Below are positions 1 to 9,200 of a DNA stretch of 12,463 nt, in pieces. The notes below the pieces were generated by a model that was not told the origin of the DNA, searched no databases, and saw nothing but the letters and a program-made list of their open reading frames with translations. The number at the start of each line of letters is the position of its first letter. Within the stretch, counting starts at the first letter, position 1. Both the position numbers and the translations under genes were made by a program. Source of the DNA: an uncultured Eubacteriales bacterium (GTDB lineage: Bacteria; Bacillota; Clostridia; Oscillospirales; Oscillospiraceae); the NCBI GenBank assembly GCA_900549705.1, contig URPI01000052.1:1-12463 (forward strand), written 5' to 3'.

Positions 1-29
1 TTGGTTCCGAAGTGCCAATTCACGCGACA

Positions 30-48
30 GCTTCCCCCCGGGGGAAGC
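30..48. repeat. G/C-rich palindrome (GCTTCCCCC / GGGGGAAGC)
   Basis: The 9-base arms 30-38 and 40-48 are perfectly complementary around a single base; as RNA or single-stranded DNA the loop would open to several bases. It lies in the non-coding tail downstream of the GH43 gene. From memory, similar CAGCTTCCCCC-type palindromes are scattered between genes in gut Clostridia, so I infer a dispersed intergenic element and not a gene-specific terminator. No T-run follows on either strand. Confidence 0.55.
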
Positions 49-87
49 CAAGGGGTAGTAGGCAGTAGCTTATACCACTCAATCGAA

Positions 88-116
88 TGCTTGCTGAAAT
101 CCGGGGTTGCAAGCGG
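88..116 (+). repeat. Left copy of flanking direct repeat
   Basis: This 29-base element matches 12435-12463 at 25 of 29 positions in the same orientation, including an unbroken 15-base core CTGAAATCCGGGGTT. Weaker similarity extends left to about position 71 (paired with about 12419). The right copy runs into the window edge, so the true length is unknown. It is either a dispersed intergenic repeat or a boundary repeat of the locus. Confidence 0.7.
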
Positions 117-142
117 CTAATAATAGCTTTCACTACAGAATG

Positions 143-1570
143 TTACCTCATTTCAAACGTGTGAAAATTCATCGCACCCTCACCGGTATAGCGGAAATAC
201 AGCGGCTGTGTTCCCTTTTGGGGGGCAAATGCTCCCTCTGCGTTTTCCTGTTCCGCTTTTGCGCTTACAGGAATGCGGGCAATGACCGCCTTAAAATCCG
301 GCGTATGGGACACCTCCACAATGCCGCTGCACACGCCGCTGACGGCAAGGCTGATGCGCTTCTCGCCGCCAAACCCAAAATACTTGAAGCCCGCCACTGC
401 GCCGTCACGCATATTGGCGATATACTGGTCGCCGTTTTCCATCCGGTCTTTGCCGGTCTGGGTGAAGTAGGGGTGGGCTTTCTTGTCAAATTTCTTATCG
501 TAGCGGGCGACACCGTTCTTACTCCACAGGTTGCAGGCAATCCGGGCTTCATACCTGCCCGTGCCGCTTAAAGGGCCGCCGTTGAGGCCGCAGCTGGTGA
601 CCTCCGCTTGCTTGAATACGCCGGGGGCAGGATGCTCCAATTTCTCGGCACAGGCCTGACGGCTGTAGGAATGCTGGTTGGTCTGGCGATGATAGAAGAT
701 GTACCACGCCTCCCCGATGTTCAGCATCCCGCCGTGGGTGTTGCCCAGGTAGTTCAGGGCTTTGCTTTCCTCCTCGTTGCCGTGCAGGAACAAATCGCCC
801 TGGTCAACCAAGGTGCCGCCGAAGGTGAAGTCCCGGTCGGGATAATCGCTGACGGCGTAGCACAGCTCGTGATTATGCCGGGAGGAATAGGCGAAGATGT
901 ATTTGCTTCCATCCTTGCGGATGGAGCTTGCCTCAAAAAACTCGTGATTGGGGAAGCTCCCCTCCCCTTCCTTGGGAAACAGCAGCTTGGGATTTTCCCG
1001 GATGGTCACCATGTCGCTTTCCAGCTGCACCACCACACCGCCGTCATTTTTCAGTTTGTGAAAGCCGCTGGCAATGGCGGGCGTGGGGGTATAGAAGCCG
1101 GAATAGAGGTAAACGCTGCCGTCGTCATCCACCAGCACACCGGGGTCAAAGGGAAACTGGTCTCCCTTTTTCCTGCCCCAGGCGGTGCCATCCTGATAAT
1201 GGACGTGACCATAAAACCGGTAGGGGCCGGCCGGTTTCTCTGCAACGGCAACGCCAATCATCCCCATAAAGTCAAAGGCATAGTACAGGTAAAATTTCCC
1301 ATCCGCACCCTGCACCACGTCCGGCGCAAACAGCAGACGGATGCCCAGTTTATTTTTGGGATCCTGATTTTTTCGGAAGATAACGCCCTCATAGCGCCAG
1401 TCCTTCAGGTTCTCCACCGGAGCAGACCAGCACACATAGTCACCCACGCAGAAAATGGGGGCATTAAAATGGTCGTGGGAACCGTATACATAAACGCGGT
1501 CACCAAACACATGGGGTTCGCCATCCGGGATATACTCCCAGGAGGGCAGATAGGGATTGAATGCCTGCAT
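143..1570 (-). CDS. GH43-family glycoside hydrolase, cytoplasmic
   Basis: This 475-residue protein is a glycoside hydrolase family 43 member, an inverting five-bladed beta-propeller family that typically acts as beta-xylosidase or alpha-L-arabinofuranosidase. The propeller occupies roughly residues 1-310. Candidate catalytic residues by family pattern are D16 (IPDGEPHV, general base), D142 (FDPGVLVDDDG, pKa modulator) and E213 (FFEASS, general acid); LFAPD at 80-84 is also typical. Residues about 330-475 form a beta-rich region ending PLYFRYTGEGAMNFHTFEM, resembling a CBM6-type module. There is no signal peptide or membrane segment, so it should act inside the cell on imported oligosaccharides. 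The start is supported by AGAGAGG at 1585-1579, eight bases upstream. It is the last gene of the cluster, behind a hairpin at 1656-1684, and I see no convincing promoter of its own. Family assignment is firm; exact substrate is not determined. Confidence 0.9.
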   Translation of the reverse strand: MQAFNPYLPSWEYIPDGEPHVFGDRVYVYGSHDHFNAPIFCVGDYVCWSAPVENLKDWRYEGVIFRKNQDPKNKLGIRLLFAPDVVQGADGKFYLYYAFDFMGMIGVAVAEKPAGPYRFYGHVHYQDGTAWGRKKGDQFPFDPGVLVDDDGSVYLYSGFYTPTPAIASGFHKLKNDGGVVVQLESDMVTIRENPKLLFPKEGEGSFPNHEFFEASSIRKDGSKYIFAYSSRHNHELCYAVSDYPDRDFTFGGTLVDQGDLFLHGNEEESKALNYLGNTHGGMLNIGEAWYIFYHRQTNQHSYSRQACAEKLEHPAPGVFKQAEVTSCGLNGGPLSGTGRYEARIACNLWSKNGVARYDKKFDKKAHPYFTQTGKDRMENGDQYIANMRDGAVAGFKYFGFGGEKRISLAVSGVCSGIVEVSHTPDFKAVIARIPVSAKAEQENAEGAFAPQKGTQPLYFRYTGEGAMNFHTFEMR

Positions 1571-1655
1571 ATGGTATACCTCTCTTTACAGTGGTTTTCG
1601 TTTTATTGACAGCTCAGCAGCATTTCCCTGCCGGGGTACACTGCTCAACCGTCAA

Positions 1656-1684
1656 AGCCGCAGCGGCGGGAAACCGCTGCGGCT
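1656..1684 (-). terminator. Hairpin between GH3 and GH43 genes, weak terminator
   Basis: The arms 1656-1666 (AGCCGCAGCGG) and 1674-1684 (CCGCTGCGGCT) pair perfectly over 11 bp with a 7-base loop. The hairpin starts 16 bases after the stop codon of the membrane-anchored GH3 gene. On the minus strand only a run of three T follows, so termination is probably partial, leaving the GH43 gene to be expressed by read-through. Confidence 0.6.
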
Positions 1685-1700
1685 CTTTCATTATACCGGG

Positions 1701-4613
1701 TTACTTCTGCTCTTTCAACTTCTTCTTGAGCTTAAAGGCATGGACAAAGGCCAGAACACCCCAGATGCCCATAATGCAGCTAAGACCCACGTTGACGTAA
1801 AGCAGGTAGCTGTGCCACAGGGGTTCGTCATAGCCAATGACCTTTGCATTCATGGCGTTGCTGTTGACCAGAGCATACACAAGGTTCTTGGTTGCATTGC
1901 GCAGGACGATGGCATCGCCATTGTCACTGGAATCGCAATCCGTCCACATACTGCTCTCCAACGTTGCCAAATCCAGGTCGCCGCCGGCATAGAACATCTG
2001 GCGGGGGATCATATACTGGGGAATGGTGTTGAAGTCGCAGATGACGAAGCCCTTGAAGCCCCATTCGTTGCGGAGAATCTGGGTAATCAGGCGATAGTCA
2101 CCGCCGGTCCAGCGGGTGCCGATGCGGTTGAAGGAGGACATCACGCCCCGTGCTTCGCCGGTCTTGACCGCAATCTCAAAGCCCTTGAGGTAGATTTCCC
2201 GGAGTGCCTGCTCGGTGAGCCAGGAGCTGTCGCCGTTGATGGAGCGGTGGGTTTCCTGCTCATTGGCGGCAAAGTGCTTGACGGTGGGGATAACGCCCTT
2301 GGACTGCATTCCCCGCACCTCGTAAGCGGACATCATGCCGGTGATAAAGGGATCCTCGGAGAAATACTCGGAGCAGCGCCCGCCGAAGGGGCTGCGGTGG
2401 ATGTTTGCACCGGGGGCGTAGATGCTGGAATAGGGCTGACCGGTGGCGCGGTCACCCATCAGGCCCTCGTCACCCAGTGCTTCTCCCATCTCCTCTATCA
2501 GCTCCACGTTCCAGGTAGATGCCATCACAGGCTCGGAAACATACTGGCAGGTACCATTGACCTGATTCTGGTTCATGAAGCAGGTGAAACCGGCAGGGCC
2601 GTCGCCGTGGATGGTGGTGGGCAGGTCGATGGTTTCCATCGCCAGGGTGTGGTAAGCGCCGTTATTGACCAGGCTAATCATTTCCTCGTCATTGCAGGCA
2701 TCCAGGATCTCATCCCACTGCTCATCGTCATAATCCACAATGGCGCTGTAGGTCTTGTCAGGGGTGGTTTCGGGGAGCAGGCTGCGCAGGGTCAGGTCGG
2801 TTTCCTCATCAAACCAGGGGTATTCCTCGCTGTCAAAGTCGGTGGGGTTATTGTGCTCGGTGTCCTTCAGCTCCTCATACAGCTGGTCGCTGCCCTTGTG
2901 GGTTTCGGCGGTCTGGGCAGTGGGCCAGGTGCCTTCCCAGTCGGAGCGGGACAGAACGGTGTCCAGCTGCCAGTCGGAATCCAGGAAGTCACCGTCGGTA
3001 TAGAGATTTGTAACCTCGTTGTCGGTGACGGGGTCGGTCTCCCACCGGATGTCGTCCTCCACGGTCATGCTGAGGGCTGCCTCCTCCTGGTGGGCATTGC
3101 GTCCCACATACAGGGTGTAGTCACCGGCTTCCAGCTCATAGCCGCAGAAGCCGTTGTCATTGGCATCCCGGTAATCGTAGCTGGACATGGTATAGGGGTC
3201 AACGGTGACGGTGACGGTTTCGGAAGCGCCGGGTTTCAGCAGCTCGGTCTTGGCAAAGCCCACCAGCACCTTGTGCGCCTTTTCAATGCCGCCGTCAAAG
3301 TAAGGTGCGGAAGCGTACACCTCCACCACTTCCTTACCGGCAACGCTGCCGGTGTTGGTAACCTTGACGTTCACATCAAAGGGAGCGTCCTGGGTGATAA
3401 CGGTATCGGTCAGGGGCTGCACCTCCCAGTCGAAGGTGGTGTAGCTCAGGCCGTAGCCGAAGGGATAGACGACGTTTTCCTTGTACCAGTCCTCACCATC
3501 GGTATAGCCCCGGGTTTCGTAGTAGCGGTAGCCAACGTAAATCCCCTCCTCGTAGTCAACGGAGTAGTAAAGGCCGCCGTCATACTTATCGGTGGAGTCG
3601 GCAGTACAGCCGGTGCCGAAATTGACGAAGGTGGGGTTCTGCTTGAAGTCGGCTGCCCAGGTGTCCACCAGGCGGCCGGAGGGATTCACTTCGCCGTTGA
3701 AAATTTCACCCAGCGCCATGATGCCGTTGGAGCCGGTGAAGCCAATCCACATGGCGGCATCAATCTTGTCGGCAAAGGGGGCATAGTTGGGATCTGTCAG
3801 GAAGGTTGCCTCAAAGCTGGAGGGAATGTTGAACAGGACGACCACGCGCTTGAAGCCCGCGTTGCACACGGCATCCAGCAGGTCAATCTCGTTCTGATCC
3901 AGCTGCAAATAGTGGGAATCGGCGCTGACGGCACCGGCTGTGCTGCCCTGGTAGCGGGGCAGGTCGAAGCCCTCGCCGCCGATACGGGTGATAACCACCA
4001 GTGCGGCATCATTGTAGCTTTCGTAGCTGGCTTTCACCTTGTCGGTGTACTTGCTCTGGGGAGTCTCGGCAGTGCTGATCATCTGATTGCCGCCGGAATC
4101 CAGGTCGCTGGAGTTGGCAGCCCGGGCAGCGCCGGATGCACTGTTGTTATTGTAAAATTCCTTCAATGTGGGGTTTGTCTGGAATCCCGCATCCTCCAAG
4201 CTGGCATACAGGTCACGGTTTCCAGAGGTATCAAAGCCGCCGGAGCCGGAACCGCCATAGGACAGGTTCACGCTGTTCTTGCCGAAAACAGAAATCTTTG
4301 CATCCTTGTTCAGCGGGAGCGCATTTTCCTGATTTTTCAGAAGGACAAAACCCTCCTCCGCCAGACGGAGGTTCAGCTTCTGGGCGTTGGCATAGGCCTC
4401 GTCCTTGCTGGTCACATCGGTGACGTACATGGATTCCACGCTGTTGTCATAGATGGGGCGCTTGCCGCCAAACACAACGTCCATGAGACTGCTGAACATA
4501 CCGGTGACCAGGATGTTTGCCACAATGGCAACCACCAGCACCAGGGCAGTGACAATGCCCCACACCGTTACGCCGCGCCAGGGACGGATTTTCTTCACTT
4601 TCTTCTCTTTCAT
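1701..4613 (-). CDS. Membrane-anchored GH3 beta-glycosidase with swapped domain order
   Basis: This 970-residue retaining glycosidase of family GH3 probably removes terminal beta-linked sugars outside the membrane. The domain order is inverted relative to most GH3 enzymes. After a lysine-rich N-terminus and a membrane segment (about 13-37) comes the alpha/beta-sandwich domain (about 75-330; EEGFVLLKN, then GGEGFD with acid/base candidate E214). The fibronectin-III-like domain follows (about 385-520; YPFGYGLSYTTFDW), then an acidic linker, then the barrel domain (about 640-920). The barrel has D671 in HGDGPAGF, K779-H780, N784 and R790 in the KHFAANEQETHR motif, and nucleophile candidate D860 in GFKGFVICDF. 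A second membrane segment (about 936-960) precedes a basic tail, so both ends should lie in the cytoplasm and the enzyme outside. Its Shine-Dalgarno lies 16 bases from this ATG, with an in-frame ATG-TAA between (see separate entry). It is a paralog of the GH3 at 6281-9904. Confidence 0.93.
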   Translation of the reverse strand: MKEKKVKKIRPWRGVTVWGIVTALVLVVAIVANILVTGMFSSLMDVVFGGKRPIYDNSVESMYVTDVTSKDEAYANAQKLNLRLAEEGFVLLKNQENALPLNKDAKISVFGKNSVNLSYGGSGSGGFDTSGNRDLYASLEDAGFQTNPTLKEFYNNNSASGAARAANSSDLDSGGNQMISTAETPQSKYTDKVKASYESYNDAALVVITRIGGEGFDLPRYQGSTAGAVSADSHYLQLDQNEIDLLDAVCNAGFKRVVVLFNIPSSFEATFLTDPNYAPFADKIDAAMWIGFTGSNGIMALGEIFNGEVNPSGRLVDTWAADFKQNPTFVNFGTGCTADSTDKYDGGLYYSVDYEEGIYVGYRYYETRGYTDGEDWYKENVVYPFGYGLSYTTFDWEVQPLTDTVITQDAPFDVNVKVTNTGSVAGKEVVEVYASAPYFDGGIEKAHKVLVGFAKTELLKPGASETVTVTVDPYTMSSYDYRDANDNGFCGYELEAGDYTLYVGRNAHQEEAALSMTVEDDIRWETDPVTDNEVTNLYTDGDFLDSDWQLDTVLSRSDWEGTWPTAQTAETHKGSDQLYEELKDTEHNNPTDFDSEEYPWFDEETDLTLRSLLPETTPDKTYSAIVDYDDEQWDEILDACNDEEMISLVNNGAYHTLAMETIDLPTTIHGDGPAGFTCFMNQNQVNGTCQYVSEPVMASTWNVELIEEMGEALGDEGLMGDRATGQPYSSIYAPGANIHRSPFGGRCSEYFSEDPFITGMMSAYEVRGMQSKGVIPTVKHFAANEQETHRSINGDSSWLTEQALREIYLKGFEIAVKTGEARGVMSSFNRIGTRWTGGDYRLITQILRNEWGFKGFVICDFNTIPQYMIPRQMFYAGGDLDLATLESSMWTDCDSSDNGDAIVLRNATKNLVYALVNSNAMNAKVIGYDEPLWHSYLLYVNVGLSCIMGIWGVLAFVHAFKLKKKLKEQK

Positions 4614-4622
4614 GGGATGAAA

Positions 4623-4628
4623 TTACAT
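4623..4628 (-). promoter_or_regulatory. In-frame ATG-TAA start-stop before the GH3 start
   Basis: Reading the minus strand, CACAGGAAAGGA is followed directly by ATG TAA, then TTT CAT CCC, then the ATG at 4613. The ATG-TAA is in frame with the GH3 gene. The AGGA at 4637-4634 is five bases from this first ATG, whereas the nearer AGG lies 16 bases from the annotated start. It may be a ribosome-loading start-stop site, or an old start disabled by a nonsense change. The sequence is seen directly; the role is inferred. Confidence 0.4.
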
Positions 4629-4664
4629 TCCTTTCCTGTGTTGTGTTCTGTAAAAAGGAACCGG

Positions 4665-4692
4665 GCACTTGCCCGCCGGGGCGGGCAAGTGC
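4665..4692 (-). terminator. Intercistronic hairpin between CBM-protein and GH3 genes
   Basis: The arms 4665-4677 (GCACTTGCCCGCC) and 4680-4692 (GGCGGGCAAGTGC) are perfectly complementary; opening the innermost pair gives a 12-bp stem with a 4-base loop. It begins 20 bases after the stop of the CBM-protein gene. On the minus strand a five-T run follows only after eight further bases, so termination is likely incomplete. It could instead protect the upstream mRNA end and set the ratio of the two genes. No promoter fits between it and the GH3 start. Confidence 0.6.
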
Positions 4693-4712
4693 TCAAAATC
4701 GGGAGCAACGGA

Positions 4713-6056
4713 TTAGTAATTTGCAGCGGGAACACCCTTGTTCTCGTCCCAGGTCAGAACGGCTTCCGTCTCCACCTTCAGGGCATCCACCAGCGGTGCA
4801 TGGGCGGTCATGGTGGTGCCGGGGTAGGACTCGTTATTCTCGGTCATGACCTTCAGGCAGTTGCCGCCGGCCTTCAGATGCACGCCGCTGGCAATCAGGT
4901 AATACTGGAAGTTGGGCACATCGGCGGTGTAGGTCACGGTGTCAAAGGCAGGCACATCGGTGATGGAAATCGGCTCGTAGCCCAGCTTCTCATCGTTGAG
5001 GTAGATGCCAAAATTGGAGGAATCCAGGTTCAGGTCTTCCATTTCTGCGGACAGGCTCAGATAAATCACGGCATCATCGGTATCCACATCGGAGACAATC
5101 CAGAATTCCAGGCTGTTGCCGAAGGAATACAGGTAGCCCACGCAGCGGTCGCCGGAGCAGTTGCGGTTCTCGTTGAGCATAATCATGCCCACCTCGTTGG
5201 CGGTGCCGGAAACGGCAGGGCCGGTCTTACCGGAGAGGTTGGTGTCCTCTGCCTCGAACACCCAGGTCTGGGTGCCGGTCAGGGTCTTGTTCCAGGAGGC
5301 GGTGATGGTGATGTCGCCGGTCACGGGAGCAGAGAAGTCATAAGCATTGCCATCGGCATCCACCCAGCCGGTGAACTCGTAGCCAACCCGCTCAGGGTTC
5401 GCGGAGGGAGCGGCAACGGGCGTACCGATTTCCACGGGGTAGCTGTAGGAAGCCAGCGCCTTGCCATAGTAGCCATAGTCAAAGGTCACATTGGCATAGT
5501 CAGCGCCATCCTTCGTCCACAGGCCGTACAGCTCCACGCTGGCGGTGATGTCGGACTTGAAATCAAACAGGTGGGTGAAGTCGGCATCGGCATACCAGCC
5601 CACAAAGGTGTAGCCCTCGCGGGTGGGCACGGTGTTCTCTGCCTTCTGACCCTTGACGGTTTCAACCACTTCGGGAGCGGGAGCGCCCTCATAGTTCTGG
5701 TTGTAGGTCACGGTAAAGCTGTTGTTTGCCACGTCCACGGTGAAGCGGGCGGATTTCTTACCGGCCTTGATGGTAACGGTCTTGGTGCCGGAGGCCTTGG
5801 TGGCAGGAGCCTTGACCTTCAGACCGGCGGCGGTCATGGGAATTTCATCGGTGGTGCCGTCGTCGTAGGTAACAACCACGGTGCCGCCTTCCAGGGTGAA
5901 CTCGTCACCAATGACATAGGCGGTCTTGACGGGCAGGCTGCCAACCTCGATGGATTTGACCGTCTTGGAGGAATCCAGGTCGGTTCCGGCGAAAGCCACC
6001 GAGCAAAGGCTCACCAGGCACAGGACGCTCAGAACCAGTGCAATCAGTTTTTTCAT
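4713..6056 (-). CDS. Secreted non-catalytic protein: Ig-like, two B-repeats, CBM6/35-like module
   Basis: This 447-residue exported protein has no recognisable catalytic domain. A signal peptide (about 1-23, cleavage likely after AFA) is followed by a bacterial Ig-like domain (about 33-110; typical VVTYDDGTTDEI). Two InlB/Flg_new-type B-repeats come next (about 114-181 with REGYTFVGWYADADF, and 200-257 with RVGYEFTGWVDADG), then a beta-sandwich carbohydrate-binding module of the CBM6/35 kind (about 264-430). The module starts WVFEAEDTNLSG, where the acidic residues E268, E270 and D271 match the family's structural calcium site, and ends with GGNCLKVMTENN...VDALKVE. There is no sortase signal, SLH repeat or C-terminal membrane segment, so its surface attachment is unexplained. 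AGGAG at 6069-6065 lies eight bases before the start. Placed between two extracytoplasmic GH3 genes, it is probably a glycan-capture or targeting protein; the ligand is unknown. Confidence 0.85.
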   Translation of the reverse strand: MKKLIALVLSVLCLVSLCSVAFAGTDLDSSKTVKSIEVGSLPVKTAYVIGDEFTLEGGTVVVTYDDGTTDEIPMTAAGLKVKAPATKASGTKTVTIKAGKKSARFTVDVANNSFTVTYNQNYEGAPAPEVVETVKGQKAENTVPTREGYTFVGWYADADFTHLFDFKSDITASVELYGLWTKDGADYANVTFDYGYYGKALASYSYPVEIGTPVAAPSANPERVGYEFTGWVDADGNAYDFSAPVTGDITITASWNKTLTGTQTWVFEAEDTNLSGKTGPAVSGTANEVGMIMLNENRNCSGDRCVGYLYSFGNSLEFWIVSDVDTDDAVIYLSLSAEMEDLNLDSSNFGIYLNDEKLGYEPISITDVPAFDTVTYTADVPNFQYYLIASGVHLKAGGNCLKVMTENNESYPGTTMTAHAPLVDALKVETEAVLTWDENKGVPAANY

Positions 6057-6064
6057 AGCTATTT

Positions 6065-6109
6065 CTCCTATTGGTATTATTTTATTACGGGGCTGCTTTC
6101 AGCGTTCAA
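6065..6109 (-). promoter_or_regulatory. Candidate promoter and RBS for the CBM-protein gene
   Basis: On the minus strand TTGAAC (6109-6104) matches a -35 box. TAATAA (6087-6082) lies 16 bases downstream, with TAAAAT (6084-6079) overlapping as an alternative at 19 bases. AGGAG at 6069-6065 is well spaced from the ATG at 6056. The promoter sits after the terminator-like hairpin of the upstream GH3 gene, suggesting independent control of the CBM protein. Confidence 0.45.
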
Positions 6110-6202
6110 CGCCAATCCTTGACGAAAGAAACCATCATTTGGAATCTTCACCATGACCGGTACGACACCCCTCAGTCAGCCCGCGCAATCGACTTTGAAA
6201 CA

Positions 6203-6235
6203 AGGCTCCGGCCACATTGTTTGCAGCCGGAGCCT
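6203..6235 (-). terminator. Hairpin terminator after the large GH3 gene
   Basis: The arms 6203-6212 (AGGCTCCGGC) and 6226-6235 (GCCGGAGCCT) pair perfectly over 10 bp with a 13-base loop. It lies about 45 bases after the stop codon at 6281. The minus-strand tail reads TTGTTTC, a weak U-tract, so some read-through to the CBM-protein gene is possible. Confidence 0.6.
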
Positions 6236-6280
6236 CTTGACGCTGGGATTATTCCGGCTTAAACTGCCATGCGCTCAGAT

Positions 6281-9200
6281 TTATTCAACAACGATGTTGA
6301 TGGCCTGAGTGAAGGTCAGCTCGCCGCCCATGGCGGGCATCAGCCAAATACCGGTCATGGCAGGTGGCCAGGGGACATTCTGCGTCACGGTAACGGTGTA
6401 GGTGCCGGGCGTGGTGGGAATACCGGTCAGCTTGATGCCATCGTTGACGGTGATGGCCTTCTTGGTGCGCAGGCCGTAGGCAGTGCTGAGAATCTTCTCA
6501 GCTTCCATGCCGGGAACGGAGCCCTCGATGTCATAGGACATCTCGTGCTTCTCCTCTGCATCCTCGATGGCGATGGTCACGCCGTCAGCGTGGGTCTTTT
6601 CCTCGTTGCGCAGGTAGCGGGAACCGTTCATGACGTACCAGTTGGTGATTTCCTTGGGCATGAAGCCGCCGGTGGTCAGGAATGCCTGGTAAGCCAGAGT
6701 CTCAGAGGTGATGACCAGCTCGGTCTGCTCACCGCTCTTGACGGTGACCATGGGATTTTCGCCGTTGGCAGCTGCCAGAACCTCACCGTTGACGGTGTAG
6801 GGGCTGACGACATTGATGGTCAGCTTGACATTCTGAGCGGAGATGTAGCCGTCGCACTCGATGTCAACCAGCACTTCATAAGTGCCCTGGGCGGGGTACT
6901 CGCCGTAGATGTTGTTATCGGCAGTCCAGCCGGTCTTGTACTCGGCATCGCCAGGCTGATACTGACCCACGATAGGACGGTCATAGCTGACCACGAAGCC
7001 ACTGGCAGTCATGCCTGCGGGCAGTTCCTGTCCCTCTGCCAGGGTGACATTAAAGTCGGTGGTCTCGGCGCAGGCAATCTGAGCGGCGTTGGCCAGACCG
7101 TAGCTGACGGTGGCAGTCAGCTCAAAGTCGCTGGCAAAGTTCTTATACTGATTGGAGTTGACCTTTGCCTGCTGGATGCGCTGTGCGGATTTGCGCATTG
7201 CATAGTAGTGGGTGGTGGACTCGAAGGTGTCGTCGCCATCCTCGGTGGGGCAGAGCACGTCGCCCTTGCCGTCACGCAGGGAAGCATCCCACTGACCAAC
7301 GGTGACATAGCACTTGTGAGCGGTGTCGCTGCCCATCAGGGTGTCGTCACCGGCACGGAGCATCAGGTCGCAGGAGACAAAGTCCTTTGCCCAGGCATCG
7401 TCAACGGTAGCGCCGGTGAAGCCCCACTCGTTGCGCAGCAGCTCCTCGTGAACCGCCCAGTTGTTGGAGTTGACAACGTAGCCAACCCGGTTGAAGGAGG
7501 TCATCATGCCGTTGGTGTGGCCATACTTGACCATCCACTCGAAGGAACGCTGATAGATTTCACGGAACACCTGCTCGGTAGCGAAGGTGCAAACGCCGCC
7601 GTAGTCCGCACGGTTGTATTCCTGGACATTGGCAAACATATGCTTTGCGAAGCAGGAAACGCCCTTGCTCTGGCAGCCGTCAACGATAACAGCGGCCATG
7701 GAGGCGGTCAGGAAAGGATCTTCGGAGTAGTACTCAAAGGTACGACCGTTGAAGGGGCTGCGGTGAATGTTCGTGCCGGGGCCTCGCCAAGAGAACAAGC
7801 CCACAAGCAGCGCCTGGTTGCCATACATCTTGCCCTGCTCCTCCAGCAGCTCGATGTTCCAGGTTGCAGCAGCGATAGGAGTGGACTGCCAGCAGGTGCC
7901 GCCGAACTGAACGGGGCCATCCTTGCCGCCATCGCCATCGGTGAACAGCTTAACCAGTTCTTCCCAGGTCAGGGAGTTCATGTAGGAATCCCACAGCTTG
8001 GAGTTCTCATCCTCGGAGGCGATTGCAACGCCGTCGATGACAGTAGGCTCAGTGTAGGTCTTGCCGGCCAGGTCAGCCAGGCGAACCGTGGTCTCTGCGC
8101 CCTGGGTCCAGCCTTCGGGAACTTCGGAAACATACCAGGGCTGGCCTTCCTCGTCCATGTAGGGGTAGTAGACTTCCTGGGCATCCAGCATTGCAGCTTC
8201 CCAGTCAGCCATAACGCGCTCCTCGGCAGTCTGTGCAGCGGGCTGCTCCAGGCCGGTGGCACGGGAAATCATGTTGTCCAGCAGGTCGTCACGGACGGTT
8301 GTGAAGTCGTCCTCATACACGTTCTTGATTTCGGCACCGGTCACCAGGTCGGTCTTGCACTGGATGCCGCTGGCAACGGTGAAGTCCTGGGTGAACACAA
8401 TGTCGTGGGAGTTGCGCTGCACGGCCAGGCCGTAGGTGCCGGCTTCCAGCTCATAACCGGCGAAGCCATTGTTGTTGGCATCATCCCAGTCATAGGAAGC
8501 CATGTCCTGTGCAGTCACTTCGATGGTGACCACGTCGCTCTCGCCGGGCTGAAGCATCTTGGTCTTGGCATAGCCGACCAGGACAGCCTCTGCCTTTTCG
8601 ATGCCGCCATTATAATAAGGAGTGTGGGCATACAGCTCCACCACATCCTTACCGGCAACGCTGCCGGTGTTGGTAACCTTCACGGAAACGGAGATAACCT
8701 GATTGGCAGCGGTGATGGCGGGATCAGATGCGCCAGCCAGCTCCCAGTCAAAGGTGGTGTAGCTCAGGCCGTAGCCGAAGGGATAGGTAACGGCTTCCTG
8801 ATACCAGCTCTCCCCGTCGGCATCGTCGTGTGCCTTGGTTTCGTAGTAGCGGTAGCCGTAGTAGATGCCCTCGCGGAACTCGGTATCACAGAACAGAGAC
8901 AGGGTGCCGTCCTCATACTTGAGCCAGGCATCCATCCGGTTGCCTTCTTCATCAACGTTCTGGCTCATGTCAGAGAAGTTGGTGAAGGTGGGATCCTTGG
9001 TGAAATCGCTGGGCCAGATATCCACGGTGTGGCCGGAGGGGTTGACCTCGCCGGTCAGGATATTGGCAGCAACCAGAGTGCCCTGGTCGCCGATGCCGCC
9101 GACCCACAGGATTGCGTCAACACCATACTCGGTATCCACAGGAGCGTTCAGCTCGGGAATCTGCATGATGTTGGAGGAGTTAATCATGACAACGACCTTT

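Larger units (their letters stand above)
1..142. other. Non-coding left flank with hairpin and dispersed repeat
   Basis: No gene is supported here. The stretch lies downstream of the GH43 stop codon. It contains a G/C-rich palindrome at 30-48 and a repeat copy at 88-116. The repeat core is flanked by a 6-bp inverted pair (GCTTGC at 89-94, GCAAGC at 109-114). Neither structure is followed by a convincing T-run on the minus strand, so the transcription end of the GH43 gene is not clearly visible. Confidence 0.6.

Noticed and set aside
608..1609. Plus-strand open frame of 333 codons
   Set aside because: Shadow of the GH43 gene, whose minus-strand translation has clear family motifs.
1583..1611. 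Possible promoter for the GH43 gene (TGTCAA, 17 bases, TAAAGA)
   Set aside because: The -10 candidate overlaps the RBS, leaving no room for a normal leader, and both boxes are poor matches.
1557..6122. Plus-strand open frame of 1521 codons
   Set aside because: It runs in codon register opposite the membrane-anchored GH3 and CBM-protein genes; its low-complexity Gly/Val/His/Ile-rich translation matches no fold and is explained by codon bias in the real genes.
6077..6154. Minus-strand 25-codon open frame upstream of the CBM-protein gene
   Set aside because: It overlaps the proposed promoter, its only purine-rich stretch is about 13 bases from the ATG, and it has no recognisable peptide features.
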